Assembly (NCBI GenBank): GCA_003023695.1
Contig: PXYW01000008.1
Location: forward strand, 55,372 to 119,371
Origin: Sulfobacillus benefaciens
GTDB taxonomy: Bacteria > Bacillota > Sulfobacillia > Sulfobacillales > Sulfobacillaceae
Reading direction: 5' to 3'
DNA length: 64,000 nucleotides
Part shown: piece by piece, positions 1 to 8,699 of the stretch
How positions within the stretch are numbered: position 1 is the stretch's first letter
How the letters are laid out: every line of letters begins with the position of its first letter
Translations under genes and position numbers: made by a program
The notes under the pieces: model-generated
The model's input: the letters and a program-made list of their open reading frames with translations, nothing else
Database searches by the model: none
Told to the model about the DNA's origin: nothing

Positions 1-11
1 TTGAGAGAGAT

Positions 12-1298
12 TTGACCCTGATTGCCGGGTGGGCTATTCTGCTAATCTTGGCCTGGTGGGTGTCAACTTGGGCCGGTATTAGTCGAACCGGGTTGAGCAA
101 AATCTTAGCTGGGTTTATAGTGACGGCTGTGATTGCAATGTCTCTTCCGCTCGGCCATGAGTTGTGGCAAGAGACTCAGGGTATCACGCAAAATCAAGTC
201 ATTGCCTGGGCTCACCATGGTCCAAAAGCACCTGTGGCGATTACCGCATCACATATTTTGCTTAGCATGGAGCATGGTTCCGGGATTAGCGGCCACGGGA
301 TTTTTACCATGACCAGTCGAGGCACAGTGTCACATTTTCCGCTGTTTTTAAACCCCGAACTTCGTATTACAGAGGTGAAGGTCAATCGCCAGTCAGTGGT
401 ATGGCAGCCAGCACAGCAGTATGGATGGATCTGGGTGGATCATCCCCTTAGCAAGGATCAGACCGTGAAAGTGAGCCTGGCCTGGACCGGTCGATTAATA
501 TTATGGGGTGAATATCATAGCACTGTCAGCGCATTTATCTCGCCTAACGGGGCACTATTATCTACCGCGACTTGGTACCCTCTGACCTCGATCCAAAAGA
601 AGGAGACCTGGCAAGTGCATATTCGGGCGCCCAAAGGGTTAGTCGCAGTCAGTGGCTATGGCAGTTTCCAAGGCACTGGCACCTTGACGGGACGTGGGCA
701 GGGTATGAACCTGGCACTGGGGCACTTGGCACCGACACCATTTTCCGGTGCAGTGATCTACGCTGGCGGAGACGAAGTGGGGCAAGTCCTGCACGCATTG
801 CACCGGGCCACGGCTCTTAATCGGTTGATGCGGGATCTAGGTCCGCCGTATCCCGGAGTGCTGGTATGGAATGGCGCAATGGAATGGGAACCACCGTTTG
901 TATCGCTTTCCCGGGCAGCATGGCCTTCTGACAACCTCGAGTCCCCTTATCCGGCAGGGCCAGGAGTCGGCACCGCTTTAGCCGATAACACAGTGAATCA
1001 GCCGGTGCTCCAGATGGCCAGCGGGCTCTCTCGCCGCCTGCTTAATCTTTGGCTTACCGGAGGGCAAAGCTTGGTGAGAGAGGGCTCCATGACTCATCAT
1101 TTGGTGTCAGCCATGTTGACACGCTATGGGTTAGCGGACAACTATCGATTGGGCCCCTTGATTGGGGAAGTGGGCGGTTTATCGCCCGCGGGTTTTCATT
1201 GGAGTGCGGTGCGGTTCAGACACTTGCTGCAACGGGGAACCTTGACGAGAACTCAGATAGACCAAGTCCTCAAAGAGGCTCGGGTGCGATATCCTTAA
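12..1298 (+). CDS. Membrane-anchored protein with M1-peptidase-like ectodomain
   Basis: About 428 residues. Two hydrophobic segments (roughly residues 3-22 and 29-47) precede a long extracytoplasmic region of beta-rich character resembling the N-terminal domain of M1-family aminopeptidases found attached to ABC-2 permeases. I see no HExxH zinc motif, so no peptidase activity is claimed. The TTG at 12 overlaps a TGA stop (13-15) of a frame open from the window edge, which suggests an upstream gene in the same operon. The reading frame is, however, also open to the window edge, so the protein could begin earlier. The sigma-factor gene follows after 21 bases. Function is inferred only from context: an envelope or export module. 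Confidence 0.6.
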   Translation: MTLIAGWAILLILAWWVSTWAGISRTGLSKILAGFIVTAVIAMSLPLGHELWQETQGITQNQVIAWAHHGPKAPVAITASHILLSMEHGSGISGHGIFTMTSRGTVSHFPLFLNPELRITEVKVNRQSVVWQPAQQYGWIWVDHPLSKDQTVKVSLAWTGRLILWGEYHSTVSAFISPNGALLSTATWYPLTSIQKKETWQVHIRAPKGLVAVSGYGSFQGTGTLTGRGQGMNLALGHLAPTPFSGAVIYAGGDEVGQVLHALHRATALNRLMRDLGPPYPGVLVWNGAMEWEPPFVSLSRAAWPSDNLESPYPAGPGVGTALADNTVNQPVLQMASGLSRRLLNLWLTGGQSLVREGSMTHHLVSAMLTRYGLADNYRLGPLIGEVGGLSPAGFHWSAVRFRHLLQRGTLTRTQIDQVLKEARVRYP

Positions 1299-1319
1299 AT
1301 TGAAGCACAAGGAGGGCGA

Positions 1320-1871
1320 ATGGTGCCACCCACGGATGAAGAACTCTGCCGCCAAGTGGCCGAAGGGCGCAGACACGCAATGGGGCATTTGTTTGATCGG
1401 TATGCAGAGCCCCTGGCCCGCCTGATAAGGATGGCAGGAAGCCCGTCCGAGATGGTGGAAGACCTGGTGCAAGAGACTTTTCTTAAGGCTTGGAAGGCAC
1501 TTGAGCGCGGGCAGCAACCCCGGAGATTTAAAACCTGGATTCGGCAAATAGCGCTCAACAATTTAGCGGATTATTGGCGAAAGCCCCAAAGTCGCCAGCG
1601 TGAGTTGCTTGATGAATCGCTTGCCGAAATTGGGACAATTGATAGCAATATCGACGATCGAATTCTCCTTGAGCAATTGTTAGCAAGCTTACCCAGCGAT
1701 CTGCGGCACATTGTGATACTGCATTTTTACCAAGATCTGTCTTTGGCGGATATCAGCGAGGTGGTCGGTGTACCCTTAGGTACGGTGAAATCGCGGCTGG
1801 CTCGAGCGTATCGTTTAATGCATGACACGTTGGCATCATGGGAAGAAGGAGAGGGTTATCATGTCCGATAA
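1320..1871 (+). CDS. RNA polymerase ECF-type sigma-70 factor
   Basis: A 183-residue protein with the two-domain ECF layout. Region 2 is near residues 20-65 and includes the core-binding stretch MVEDLVQETFLKAWKAL. Region 4 is near residues 120-170 and includes LSLADISEVVGVPLGTVKSR, the -35 recognition helix-turn-helix. It would direct RNA polymerase to a dedicated promoter set. A GGAGG lies just upstream; the neighbouring GTG at 1323 is an alternative start with better spacing. Its 3' end overlaps the next gene by 11 bases, so the two are probably translated together and the next product may be its membrane-bound regulator. Confidence 0.9.
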   Translation: MVPPTDEELCRQVAEGRRHAMGHLFDRYAEPLARLIRMAGSPSEMVEDLVQETFLKAWKALERGQQPRRFKTWIRQIALNNLADYWRKPQSRQRELLDESLAEIGTIDSNIDDRILLEQLLASLPSDLRHIVILHFYQDLSLADISEVVGVPLGTVKSRLARAYRLMHDTLASWEEGEGYHVR

Positions 1872-2682
1872 AGGGAAGGAATATGAGAAGTGGCACAGAG
1901 AGTGGGCCGACGAGGACCAAGACCATACCCCAAGGCTTTGGCAAGTCCTAGATGCGGGCCGTGATAATACCCCTTTGTTGAGTGCCCAGGCATTGAGGCG
2001 GATGCGACGGGAAATTACAGGGCCTCCATGGTGGGTGCGAGACTGGAATGGGCTGCGCTACTCCTATGCCCTATACCCATGGAAAGCACTGGTCACCATA
2101 GGTTTTGCCATGATTGTGGCGTTTGTTCTGAACCGCTTGGTAGCCATTAGCGTACTATCGCGCGCGCACGTGGCGCTGGTGGGTCTTTTGGCACCTTGGA
2201 TCGGGATGGGAGCCAGTTTTGTAATGATGGGGTGGAGCAGCACGGCCTGGCGCCGCATTGAGGCTGTAGCGCCTATGAATATTCACCGCCGTATTTTGGC
2301 CGAGTGGGGTGTATTGTCGATTATGGTACTGGTGATGGCCGCGGTAATGTTGTGGATTGTTCCGGCTCCAGGGATAGCCAACACCGCCATGATGGCTGCC
2401 TGGATAGGACCCTATCTCCTCGCGTCAGCCTTAATGATTCGAATCTCCCTGCGCTGGGGTATTGGGTGGGGATTGGCGGTAAATGGCGCCATATGGGGAC
2501 TGCAATCGGTGTGGGGGATGTATGGGCTAATGGACAAAATGCCTCACGGTTGGCAGGGGGCACTCTGGTATGCCACCGTAGTGGGCCCAGGGATAATCCG
2601 TCAAGCGCAATGGAGTGCGGCTGTTTTAGCTGTGGTGATTGTGGGAGTATCAAAGAGGGTCCATGGAAATCGGGTTGGTTAA
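1861..2682 (+). CDS. Six-helix membrane protein, possible anti-sigma or permease subunit
   Basis: A 273-residue protein with a charged N-terminal cytoplasmic stretch of about 75 residues, followed by about six hydrophobic helices. The ATG at 1861 is preferred over an in-frame ATG at 1822 because GAAGGAGAGG lies directly upstream and the gene then overlaps the sigma factor by only 11 bases. Genes placed right after ECF sigma factors often encode anti-sigma factors. The following gene is an ABC ATPase, so a permease-like role is equally possible. I recognise no zinc-binding HxxxCxxC anti-sigma motif. Confidence 0.7.
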   Translation: MSDKGKEYEKWHREWADEDQDHTPRLWQVLDAGRDNTPLLSAQALRRMRREITGPPWWVRDWNGLRYSYALYPWKALVTIGFAMIVAFVLNRLVAISVLSRAHVALVGLLAPWIGMGASFVMMGWSSTAWRRIEAVAPMNIHRRILAEWGVLSIMVLVMAAVMLWIVPAPGIANTAMMAAWIGPYLLASALMIRISLRWGIGWGLAVNGAIWGLQSVWGMYGLMDKMPHGWQGALWYATVVGPGIIRQAQWSAAVLAVVIVGVSKRVHGNRVG

Positions 2683-3301
2683 AGCACGAGGGCTAGGATT
2701 TGCGCATCCGGTGTCTTGTCGCCTGAATCCGGGAGTCACATGGCTCTCAGGATCGAATGCCATGGGATTGGCCACAATGCTCCAATGGTGGTCCCTATCC
2801 AGGGTTCCTACATATGGCACATTATTTGTCGATGAGCAAAAATGGCAAGACCTTACCCCTCGGCGCCAAGCGTATTACAGAAGAAAAATCGGATTCAAAC
2901 CGCGGGTTGATACATTGCCCGAACATATTCGGGTGGAACGAGCGCTGGCGTATTGGGCGGCGCTATGGGAATGCGATGACCCGGCGTTCACGGCAAAGAA
3001 TGTCATGGAGGATTGGGGACTGGATCTAATAGCTGATCGGCGTTTGGGCACTTTGTCATTGGGTGAACAGCAAAGGCTGCTGTTGGCGGCTAGCTCTCTG
3101 ATGGACCCCGAGGTGTGGATATTGGAGGAACCCTGGAATGGTCTGGATACTGAGGCACGTGTTCTGTTAATGGACCGCATAATGCGCATGCCACCAGATG
3201 GTTCTGTGGTGGTGTCTGATGTAGCCTGGCCAGGAGACTTGCTGGAGTGGGATTGCCATGGCGACATCACCGGCTGTGAGGTAATCTGGGTCTATCGATG
3301 A
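2663..3301 (+). CDS. ABC transporter ATP-binding protein with degenerate Walker A
   Basis: A 212-residue ABC-ATPase-like protein. The signature and Walker B region are recognisable (LSLGEQQRLLLAASSLMDPE, then WILEEPWNGLD). The position of the Walker A motif reads GSNAMGLAT instead of the usual GxxGxGKST, so the catalytic lysine is replaced by leucine. The final H-loop histidine is also not evident. The start at 2663 follows AAAGAGGG and overlaps the preceding gene by 20 bases. It could be a non-hydrolysing ATPase half, a regulatory partner, or a decaying subunit of the transporter whose membrane part lies upstream. Confidence 0.75.
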   Translation: MEIGLVKARGLGFAHPVSCRLNPGVTWLSGSNAMGLATMLQWWSLSRVPTYGTLFVDEQKWQDLTPRRQAYYRRKIGFKPRVDTLPEHIRVERALAYWAALWECDDPAFTAKNVMEDWGLDLIADRRLGTLSLGEQQRLLLAASSLMDPEVWILEEPWNGLDTEARVLLMDRIMRMPPDGSVVVSDVAWPGDLLEWDCHGDITGCEVIWVYR

Positions 3302-3316
3302 ACAGGGATTCCTGTT
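3301..3316 (+). terminator. Short hairpin after the ABC-like operon
   Basis: AACAGG-GATT-CCTGTT forms a six-pair stem with a tetraloop directly at the stop codon. No T-run follows, so termination is uncertain. Confidence 0.25.
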
Positions 3317-3392
3317 ATCGGGCTTGCAGGGAAATGGGCGCTTTGTCGCGAATTTCTCTAGTAAAATGGTGTGATGTCGAAAGGAATCAAAA

Positions 3393-3716
3393 ATGCCAAT
3401 CTATAATAAGCTGGTACGTGATAAGATCCCAGAAATTATTGCCCAAAGTGGGAAGATGTGTCGTGTTCGTTCCCTGAGCCCAGTTGAAATTGGGCCTATG
3501 CTTCGAGCCAAGCTGCAAGAAGAACTAACCGAATACTTAGAGGCGCTAAATGATGCAGAGGCGGCTCAGGAATTGGCTGATATATTGGAAGTCATTTTTG
3601 CGTTAGGTACTGTGCATGGAGTCGAGCCTGATCGACTTCTCGCATTGCAGCAAGAAAAACGCGATGCCCGTGGTGGATTTGCCGAAGGACTATTTCTCAT
3701 TGATGTCGATGACTGA
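3393..3716 (+). CDS. MazG-like nucleotide pyrophosphohydrolase
   Basis: A 107-residue all-alpha NTP-pyrophosphatase-like protein. It opens with YNKLVRDKIPEIIAQSGK, typical of the phosphoribosyl-ATP-pyrophosphohydrolase-like family, and contains the acidic metal-binding pattern KLQEELTEYLEA...EELADILEV (here QELADILEV). Members hydrolyse non-canonical or phosphoribosylated nucleotides. Its stop overlaps the start of the helicase gene (ATGACTGA), showing translational coupling, so the two products probably act together. Whether the job is house-cleaning or anti-phage nucleotide depletion is inference. Confidence 0.85.
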   Translation: MPIYNKLVRDKIPEIIAQSGKMCRVRSLSPVEIGPMLRAKLQEELTEYLEALNDAEAAQELADILEVIFALGTVHGVEPDRLLALQQEKRDARGGFAEGLFLIDVDD

Positions 3717-6153
3717 TCCGAGGTTAGTGACCCATAACTTAGCTCAGGTGTTGCAAACGCAGTTGGCGCAGTCTCGAGCGGCCTATTGGTTGGTGGCGTT
3801 TACCATGGCTTCGGGAGTGGAGATCTTGTTGCCTCACCTGAAGATGGCGATGGAACATGGCACCGATGTGAAAATTTTAACCGGTGACTATCTTTATGTG
3901 ACCGAACCCGAAGCCCTGGCTTTGTTATTAGAAGAAATGCCCACGGCTGAAATTCGCATATGGATGAGCCAAGGACAATCGTTTCACGCCAAATCATACC
4001 TGTTTGAACATCAAGTGGGCGATTATACCAGTATCGTAGGATCCTCCAACTGGTCGCGCTCGGCGTTAACCGGGGGTGTGGAATGGAATCTCATGGTGCG
4101 AGGCAGTGATCTGGATAGTATAAATCGATTCATGCACATGTTTTATGCTGATCGCACGGTTCCCCTAAATCGGGTAACGCTCACGCGATATCAGGAGGAA
4201 CGTGAGCAGTTCCGCGCGAGTTCCCCGGATTGGATCAGAGAATGGACGCGGGCAGAATCCGCCCGTGTAATGATCGAGGGCTGGTGGGAGGATCTGCTGC
4301 CAGACTACGGGCCCCTCACTGCTCACGGGGCGACGCGACTCATGCCCCGTCCGGCTCAGGTGGAAGCCCTGAAGGCTCTTCAGGCAACGCAAGCCGAGGG
4401 GTATCAAAAAGCTTTGGTGGTACTGCCAACTGGGTTGGGGAAAACCTACCTTGCAGCATTCTTTGCTAAAGCATTCCAACGCATTTTGTTTGTAGCCCAT
4501 CGTGAGGAAATATTGAACCAAGCCCTCCAAAGTTTTCAACAGGTATTGCCTCAGCGTCGAATAGCGAAATATCGAGGTAAACCGGAAGATCTTCATGCAG
4601 ATGGCCTTTTCGCTTCTGTTTACACGCTGGCTGGCGCAGCTCATCGAAATCGCTTTAACCCATCAGATTTTGATCTTGTCATTATCGATGAATTTCATCA
4701 TGCTGCCGCTAGTTCATATCAAAAAATCTTGCAGCATTTCCGCCCCAAATTTCTTTTAGGATTGACGGCGACGCCTGATCGTACGGACGGGAGAGACATC
4801 TTTGGCTTGTGTGAGGGCAATTTGGCATATCGGCTAACCTTGCCCGAGGCTATTAATCGCCAATGGCTGGCACCATTTTGGTACTACGGAGTTTATGATC
4901 CCATTGACTATACCTCTATACGTTGGCGGCAAACCCACTACGATGAAGAAGAACTGCTTCGAATGCAGACACAATCCAGTCATGCTGAAGTGGTTTATCG
5001 GGCGTGGCAAACGCATCATCTGACTAAGACTTTGGGATTTTGCAGCTCTGTGCGGCATGCGCAATTTTTGTCGGAGATATTTCAACAAAAAGGTATCAGA
5101 AGCGCCTGGGTGGACGGGGAATCCGGTATGGCGAGGCGCCGTCAGATCATTCGGGATTTGGAGCGAGGAGAACTGGATATTGTTTTTAGTGTCGATCTAT
5201 TTAATGAGGGAATCGACATTCCAGTAGTCGATACTATTTTGTTGGTGCGTCCTACCCAATCTTCGATCGTATTTATTCAGCAACTGGGACGTGGACTACG
5301 CTTGTCTTCGGGTAAAAGCCATTGCGTGGTCATCGATCTTATTGGCAACTACCGCAACGCGGACGCCAAATTGGAATGGCTTGGGGTGTCCATTCCTTCG
5401 GCGGCAGCGGCTAATGCATTCACTGCAGTGAGAGCAAGTTTGCCCCAAGCATGCCGAATGGATTTAGCGATCGAAGTGATTGACGTCTTAACCCGTATGA
5501 TCCGCCAACGCACTCCCAGAAAGACTTGGGTGCTCAATGCATATCACCAATTGAAAACTGAATGGGGAAGACGTCCCACCTATTTAGAGTTTCATTTGCA
5601 TAGCGGTGTCGATTCGCGGCTGGTTCGCCAAGAATTTGGATCATTTGTTGGGGTTTTAGAAGCAGCTGACGATCTGTCCCCTCATGACCAAGAGATATGG
5701 AGCCGATATCACGACTGGATTTCGGAAGTAGAAAAAACCCCGATGGTAAAGAGCTACAAAATGGTGTTGCTCCAAGCAATGCTCAACCGGGGCCCAAAGA
5801 CCTGGTGGGAGTCGATCACGCCGACCGAGGCAGCCCCATATTTTCATCGCTATCTGACCAGCATGGAATATCGCAAACGGATAGATTTCTCTGACAAAGC
5901 CACGAGAGCGCTGTGGGATTACCGGGAATCCAAAATGGCCAGCCTGATACGGCGAATGCCCATGAGCCAATGGAGTTCAAGCAGTGCTGGGTGGGTGACA
6001 TTGGATGCCGAAGGATTTCAAGTGCGGTTGACTGCTAGAGACGAAGGCGTGCTAACCACACTTTATGAATGGACACGGGAAATAGCTGAATATCGATTGC
6101 ATTGGTATTTTGAGCGTAAGGAACGGTCACAGGGTAGTTTTACATCAGATTAA
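3709..6153 (+). CDS. PLD-nuclease/SF2 DEAD-like helicase fusion
   Basis: An 814-residue protein. An N-terminal phospholipase-D-like domain carries one HxK motif (FHAKSYLF, near residue 92) and the downstream GSSNWS. Next comes a superfamily 2 helicase with motif I PTGLGKT (near 243), motif II DEFH (near 327), motif III LTATPDRTDG and motif VI QQLGRGLR (near 525). About 250 uncharacterised residues follow. The ATG at 3709 overlaps the preceding stop; the longer frame beginning at 3616 would lie inside the MazG gene. PLD-helicase fusions are common in restriction and defence loci, acting on DNA or RNA ends. Here only the MazG-like partner is present. It ends 17 bases from a convergent TetR gene. 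Confidence 0.85.
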   Translation: MTDPRLVTHNLAQVLQTQLAQSRAAYWLVAFTMASGVEILLPHLKMAMEHGTDVKILTGDYLYVTEPEALALLLEEMPTAEIRIWMSQGQSFHAKSYLFEHQVGDYTSIVGSSNWSRSALTGGVEWNLMVRGSDLDSINRFMHMFYADRTVPLNRVTLTRYQEEREQFRASSPDWIREWTRAESARVMIEGWWEDLLPDYGPLTAHGATRLMPRPAQVEALKALQATQAEGYQKALVVLPTGLGKTYLAAFFAKAFQRILFVAHREEILNQALQSFQQVLPQRRIAKYRGKPEDLHADGLFASVYTLAGAAHRNRFNPSDFDLVIIDEFHHAAASSYQKILQHFRPKFLLGLTATPDRTDGRDIFGLCEGNLAYRLTLPEAINRQWLAPFWYYGVYDPIDYTSIRWRQTHYDEEELLRMQTQSSHAEVVYRAWQTHHLTKTLGFCSSVRHAQFLSEIFQQKGIRSAWVDGESGMARRRQIIRDLERGELDIVFSVDLFNEGIDIPVVDTILLVRPTQSSIVFIQQLGRGLRLSSGKSHCVVIDLIGNYRNADAKLEWLGVSIPSAAAANAFTAVRASLPQACRMDLAIEVIDVLTRMIRQRTPRKTWVLNAYHQLKTEWGRRPTYLEFHLHSGVDSRLVRQEFGSFVGVLEAADDLSPHDQEIWSRYHDWISEVEKTPMVKSYKMVLLQAMLNRGPKTWWESITPTEAAPYFHRYLTSMEYRKRIDFSDKATRALWDYRESKMASLIRRMPMSQWSSSSAGWVTLDAEGFQVRLTARDEGVLTTLYEWTREIAEYRLHWYFERKERSQGSFTSD

Positions 6154-6170
6154 GTAAAGAGAACCGCCTG

Positions 6171-6821
6171 TTATCCAGGAGCCCCATTTTCTGGTGTAAG
6201 AGATGCGAGGTAGTCGCGGAGACCGGAGATAAGCGCGGCAAGTCCCACGCGAAACGCACGTTCAGCGCGTGCCGAACCTTCGACATAGCCGCTTTGCACG
6301 ATTTCTAAAAATATCGGGGAATCCCCTACCAGTTGCTCTGCCGCAATCATTTGCGGAGGCGCTACCAAGTCAATGGCGGATCCGAGGACGAAAGATTCCA
6401 CAGCGGTGACGGCTGGCAAAATGTGTGTTTTGGGCCAACCATCGCGAAGCATCCCCTGAAAAACAGCATCGTACATACGGAGAGTGTCTCTTGAACTGAC
6501 AGGAATTACCGAGAGCAGCTTGATGGTGTTTGGGTGGCGGGCAAACGCAGCCCGGTAGGAAAACGCCCATTGTTCCATCGCTTCGTACCATGGTTTACTA
6601 GCAAAGAGGCTAGCGTCGATAGAGCCTGCTACGAGCTCTCTAATTCCCTCGACGATCTCATACTTTGACGAAATATGGTTATAGAGAGAAGCGGATTTTA
6701 CGCCAAGCGCCCGGGCAATTTGGGCGATGGAGAATGCCTCTTCGCCACGCGCATCAATTAGCCGCAATGCGGTAGTCACGATGCGCTCTCGCGTAAGTTT
6801 GGGAGAGCTTGGTCTGCCCAT
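6171..6821 (-). CDS. TetR-family transcriptional regulator
   Basis: About 216 residues. The N-terminal TetR helix-turn-helix is clear (RIVTTALRLIDARG, then SIAQIARALGVKSASLYNHI). The C-terminal ligand domain is of the TetR_C type. The ATG at 6821 follows GAGAGGAG; an in-frame start at 6872 has no such site. It is divergent from the amidohydrolase gene with a 243-base gap, so it most likely senses a substrate of that enzyme and represses the amidohydrolase-permease pair. Confidence 0.85.
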   Translation of the reverse strand: MGRPSSPKLTRERIVTTALRLIDARGEEAFSIAQIARALGVKSASLYNHISSKYEIVEGIRELVAGSIDASLFASKPWYEAMEQWAFSYRAAFARHPNTIKLLSVIPVSSRDTLRMYDAVFQGMLRDGWPKTHILPAVTAVESFVLGSAIDLVAPPQMIAAEQLVGDSPIFLEIVQSGYVEGSARAERAFRVGLAALISGLRDYLASLTPENGAPG

Positions 6822-6987
6822 TGCCTTTTTGCACTCCTCTCGTTCTAATGCTGGCCATCCAATAAGACTCAATCAGTATACCGCTTCTCTTGCCAAGATG
6901 ACTTGAGTAATGACAGCGACTTTGCGACTTGTCTGTTTTCATCGAGTCAGTGATGGCTTAAAGAACAAAGAAAATTATCGAAATAGA

Positions 6988-7016
6988 TTGACTCAAGTTT
7001 CTGGATACGATAGATT
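6988..7016 (+). promoter_or_regulatory. Sigma-A-like promoter of the amidohydrolase operon
   Basis: TTGACT (6988-6993) and TAGATT (7011-7016) are separated by 17 bases and lie about 50 bases before the TTG start at 7065. CTTGAGT at 6902 and its reverse complement ACTCAAG at 6991 form spaced inverted copies that could be regulator sites. Confidence 0.55.
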
Positions 7017-7064
7017 TCAATTTAAAAAACTAACATTAGTAGTTAAGGAAAGGGAGAATGATAT

Positions 7065-8699
7065 TTGGTTACGATATTGACCAATGCGAAACTATGGGGA
7101 AGACCGAGCTCCGAGCAATCCATGGCCATCAACGAGGACACCATTGTGGCTTTCGGTAAAGCTGCAGAGGACTTGGGGGATAAGGGTGCCAAAGTTGTTG
7201 ACCTAAACGGTGCGACAATTTTGCCGGGATTTGGCGATGGACATGCACATCCCATGTTTGCGGGTTTAGAGCAGCAGTTTGCTCCGGTGCGCGGTGCTAC
7301 CAGCATCGACGACATTGCCCGTCGGGTGAAAAACTATGCGGACCAACACCCCGATTTGCTGTGGATTCAGGGGTGGGGATACGATCCTACGTTAGTATCT
7401 GATGGGGTATTTCATGCTAAATGGCTTGATAACGTCATGCCGAATCGCCCCGTAGTGTTACGAGCAACAGATTATCACACGCTTTGGGTCAATTCGATGG
7501 CTTTGGCAAAAGTGGGGATTAACCGGGCAACTCCAGAGCCAAAGCTTGGAGAAATAGTTCGCGATGCCCATGGCAACCCCATCGGCACCCTGAGGGAATG
7601 GGGTGCGGTGAATCTTATGATGCGCCATCTTCCACCAATCGACACTCAGCAAAGGATAAGGGCACTGACATGGGCCAGCCAAAGGTTGGCGGAGGTGGGC
7701 ATTACTTGGGTGCAAGACGCTTGGATCGATCCCGAAGCTATTGACGGCTATCTTCGTGCTGTACACAGGGGAGCATTAGGCGTGCGCTTTAACCTGGCAT
7801 TTCGCAGTGATCCTGACCGGTGGCGAGACCAGGTGCAGTTGTTTGCAGAGATGCGAAGGACGATTGCGGAGATAAAAAGCCCTTATCTTACAGGGCGTAC
7901 AGTAAAATTTTTTGCCGATGGCATCATTGAGGCGGGAACAGCCGCCATGCTTGAACCTTATTGCGATTGTCCCAATAACCAGGGAATGGCTAACTGGCCC
8001 ACGGAAGAATTCAAGGAAGCCGTGATTGCCTTTGACCGCGCAGGATTTCAAATCCATATTCATGCCATCGGAGATGGGGGCGTTAGGATGGCAGTGGATG
8101 CCATTGCAGCGGCCACTGAGGTTAATGGCCCCAGTGATCGCCGACCGGTCATTGCCCATGCCCAGCTCATTGCCCGCTCTGATCTGGATCGATTCAAACG
8201 CTACGGAATCATAGCCAACTTTGAGCCTCTATGGGCGCAGTTAGATCCGCTGCAAACGACCCTGACGATTCCCCGTTTGGGACCCGAGCGGGCCAGTCGG
8301 CAATATCCTATTGCGTCGCTCATGCGTCGGGGGGTGCCGATTTCCTTTGGCAGCGACTGGCCAGTCTCGGCTGTAGCGCCTCTATCGGGAATTCGAGTAG
8401 CGGTCACGAGACAGACACCCGACGGCGAACCGGTCGACGGATGGATTCCCGAAGAACGAATTAGCGTTAGCGATGCCATCAATGCTTACACCACGGGGAG
8501 CGGCTATCAAGCCTTTAACGGAAACGGAGAAGGGCTGGCGATGGGGAAACCTGCCGATTTTGTGGTACTGGATACTCATCCTGAACAGGTGGTACCCAGC
8601 CATATTGATAAGATCAAGATTTTAGAGACCTGGGTCAATGGGGTTAGGGTGTTTCAACGGGCCACAACACACTCTGCAAAGGGGGATTACGATGGATAA
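7065..8699 (+). CDS. YtcJ-like metal-dependent amidohydrolase
   Basis: A 544-residue amidohydrolase-3 family enzyme. Metal ligands appear as GDGHAHPMF (H60, H62), KFFADGIIEAGTAAML near 281, HIHAIGDGG near 331 and FGSDWPVS near 428. Relatives include N-substituted formamide deformylase and the YtcJ proteins; they hydrolyse amide or cyclic C-N bonds in the cytoplasm. The TTG start is set by GGAAAGGGAG seven to ten bases upstream. The stop overlaps the permease start by eight bases, so the enzyme and an amino-acid-type importer form one unit, presumably taking up and hydrolysing an amide. The actual substrate cannot be read from sequence. Confidence 0.85.
   Translation: MVTILTNAKLWGRPSSEQSMAINEDTIVAFGKAAEDLGDKGAKVVDLNGATILPGFGDGHAHPMFAGLEQQFAPVRGATSIDDIARRVKNYADQHPDLLWIQGWGYDPTLVSDGVFHAKWLDNVMPNRPVVLRATDYHTLWVNSMALAKVGINRATPEPKLGEIVRDAHGNPIGTLREWGAVNLMMRHLPPIDTQQRIRALTWASQRLAEVGITWVQDAWIDPEAIDGYLRAVHRGALGVRFNLAFRSDPDRWRDQVQLFAEMRRTIAEIKSPYLTGRTVKFFADGIIEAGTAAMLEPYCDCPNNQGMANWPTEEFKEAVIAFDRAGFQIHIHAIGDGGVRMAVDAIAAATEVNGPSDRRPVIAHAQLIARSDLDRFKRYGIIANFEPLWAQLDPLQTTLTIPRLGPERASRQYPIASLMRRGVPISFGSDWPVSAVAPLSGIRVAVTRQTPDGEPVDGWIPEERISVSDAINAYTTGSGYQAFNGNGEGLAMGKPADFVVLDTHPEQVVPSHIDKIKILETWVNGVRVFQRATTHSAKGDYDG

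Noticed and set aside
5016..5300. Type I restriction HsdR identity for the helicase
   Set aside because: The N-terminal PLD motif and lack of hsdM/hsdS genes argue against a type I enzyme.
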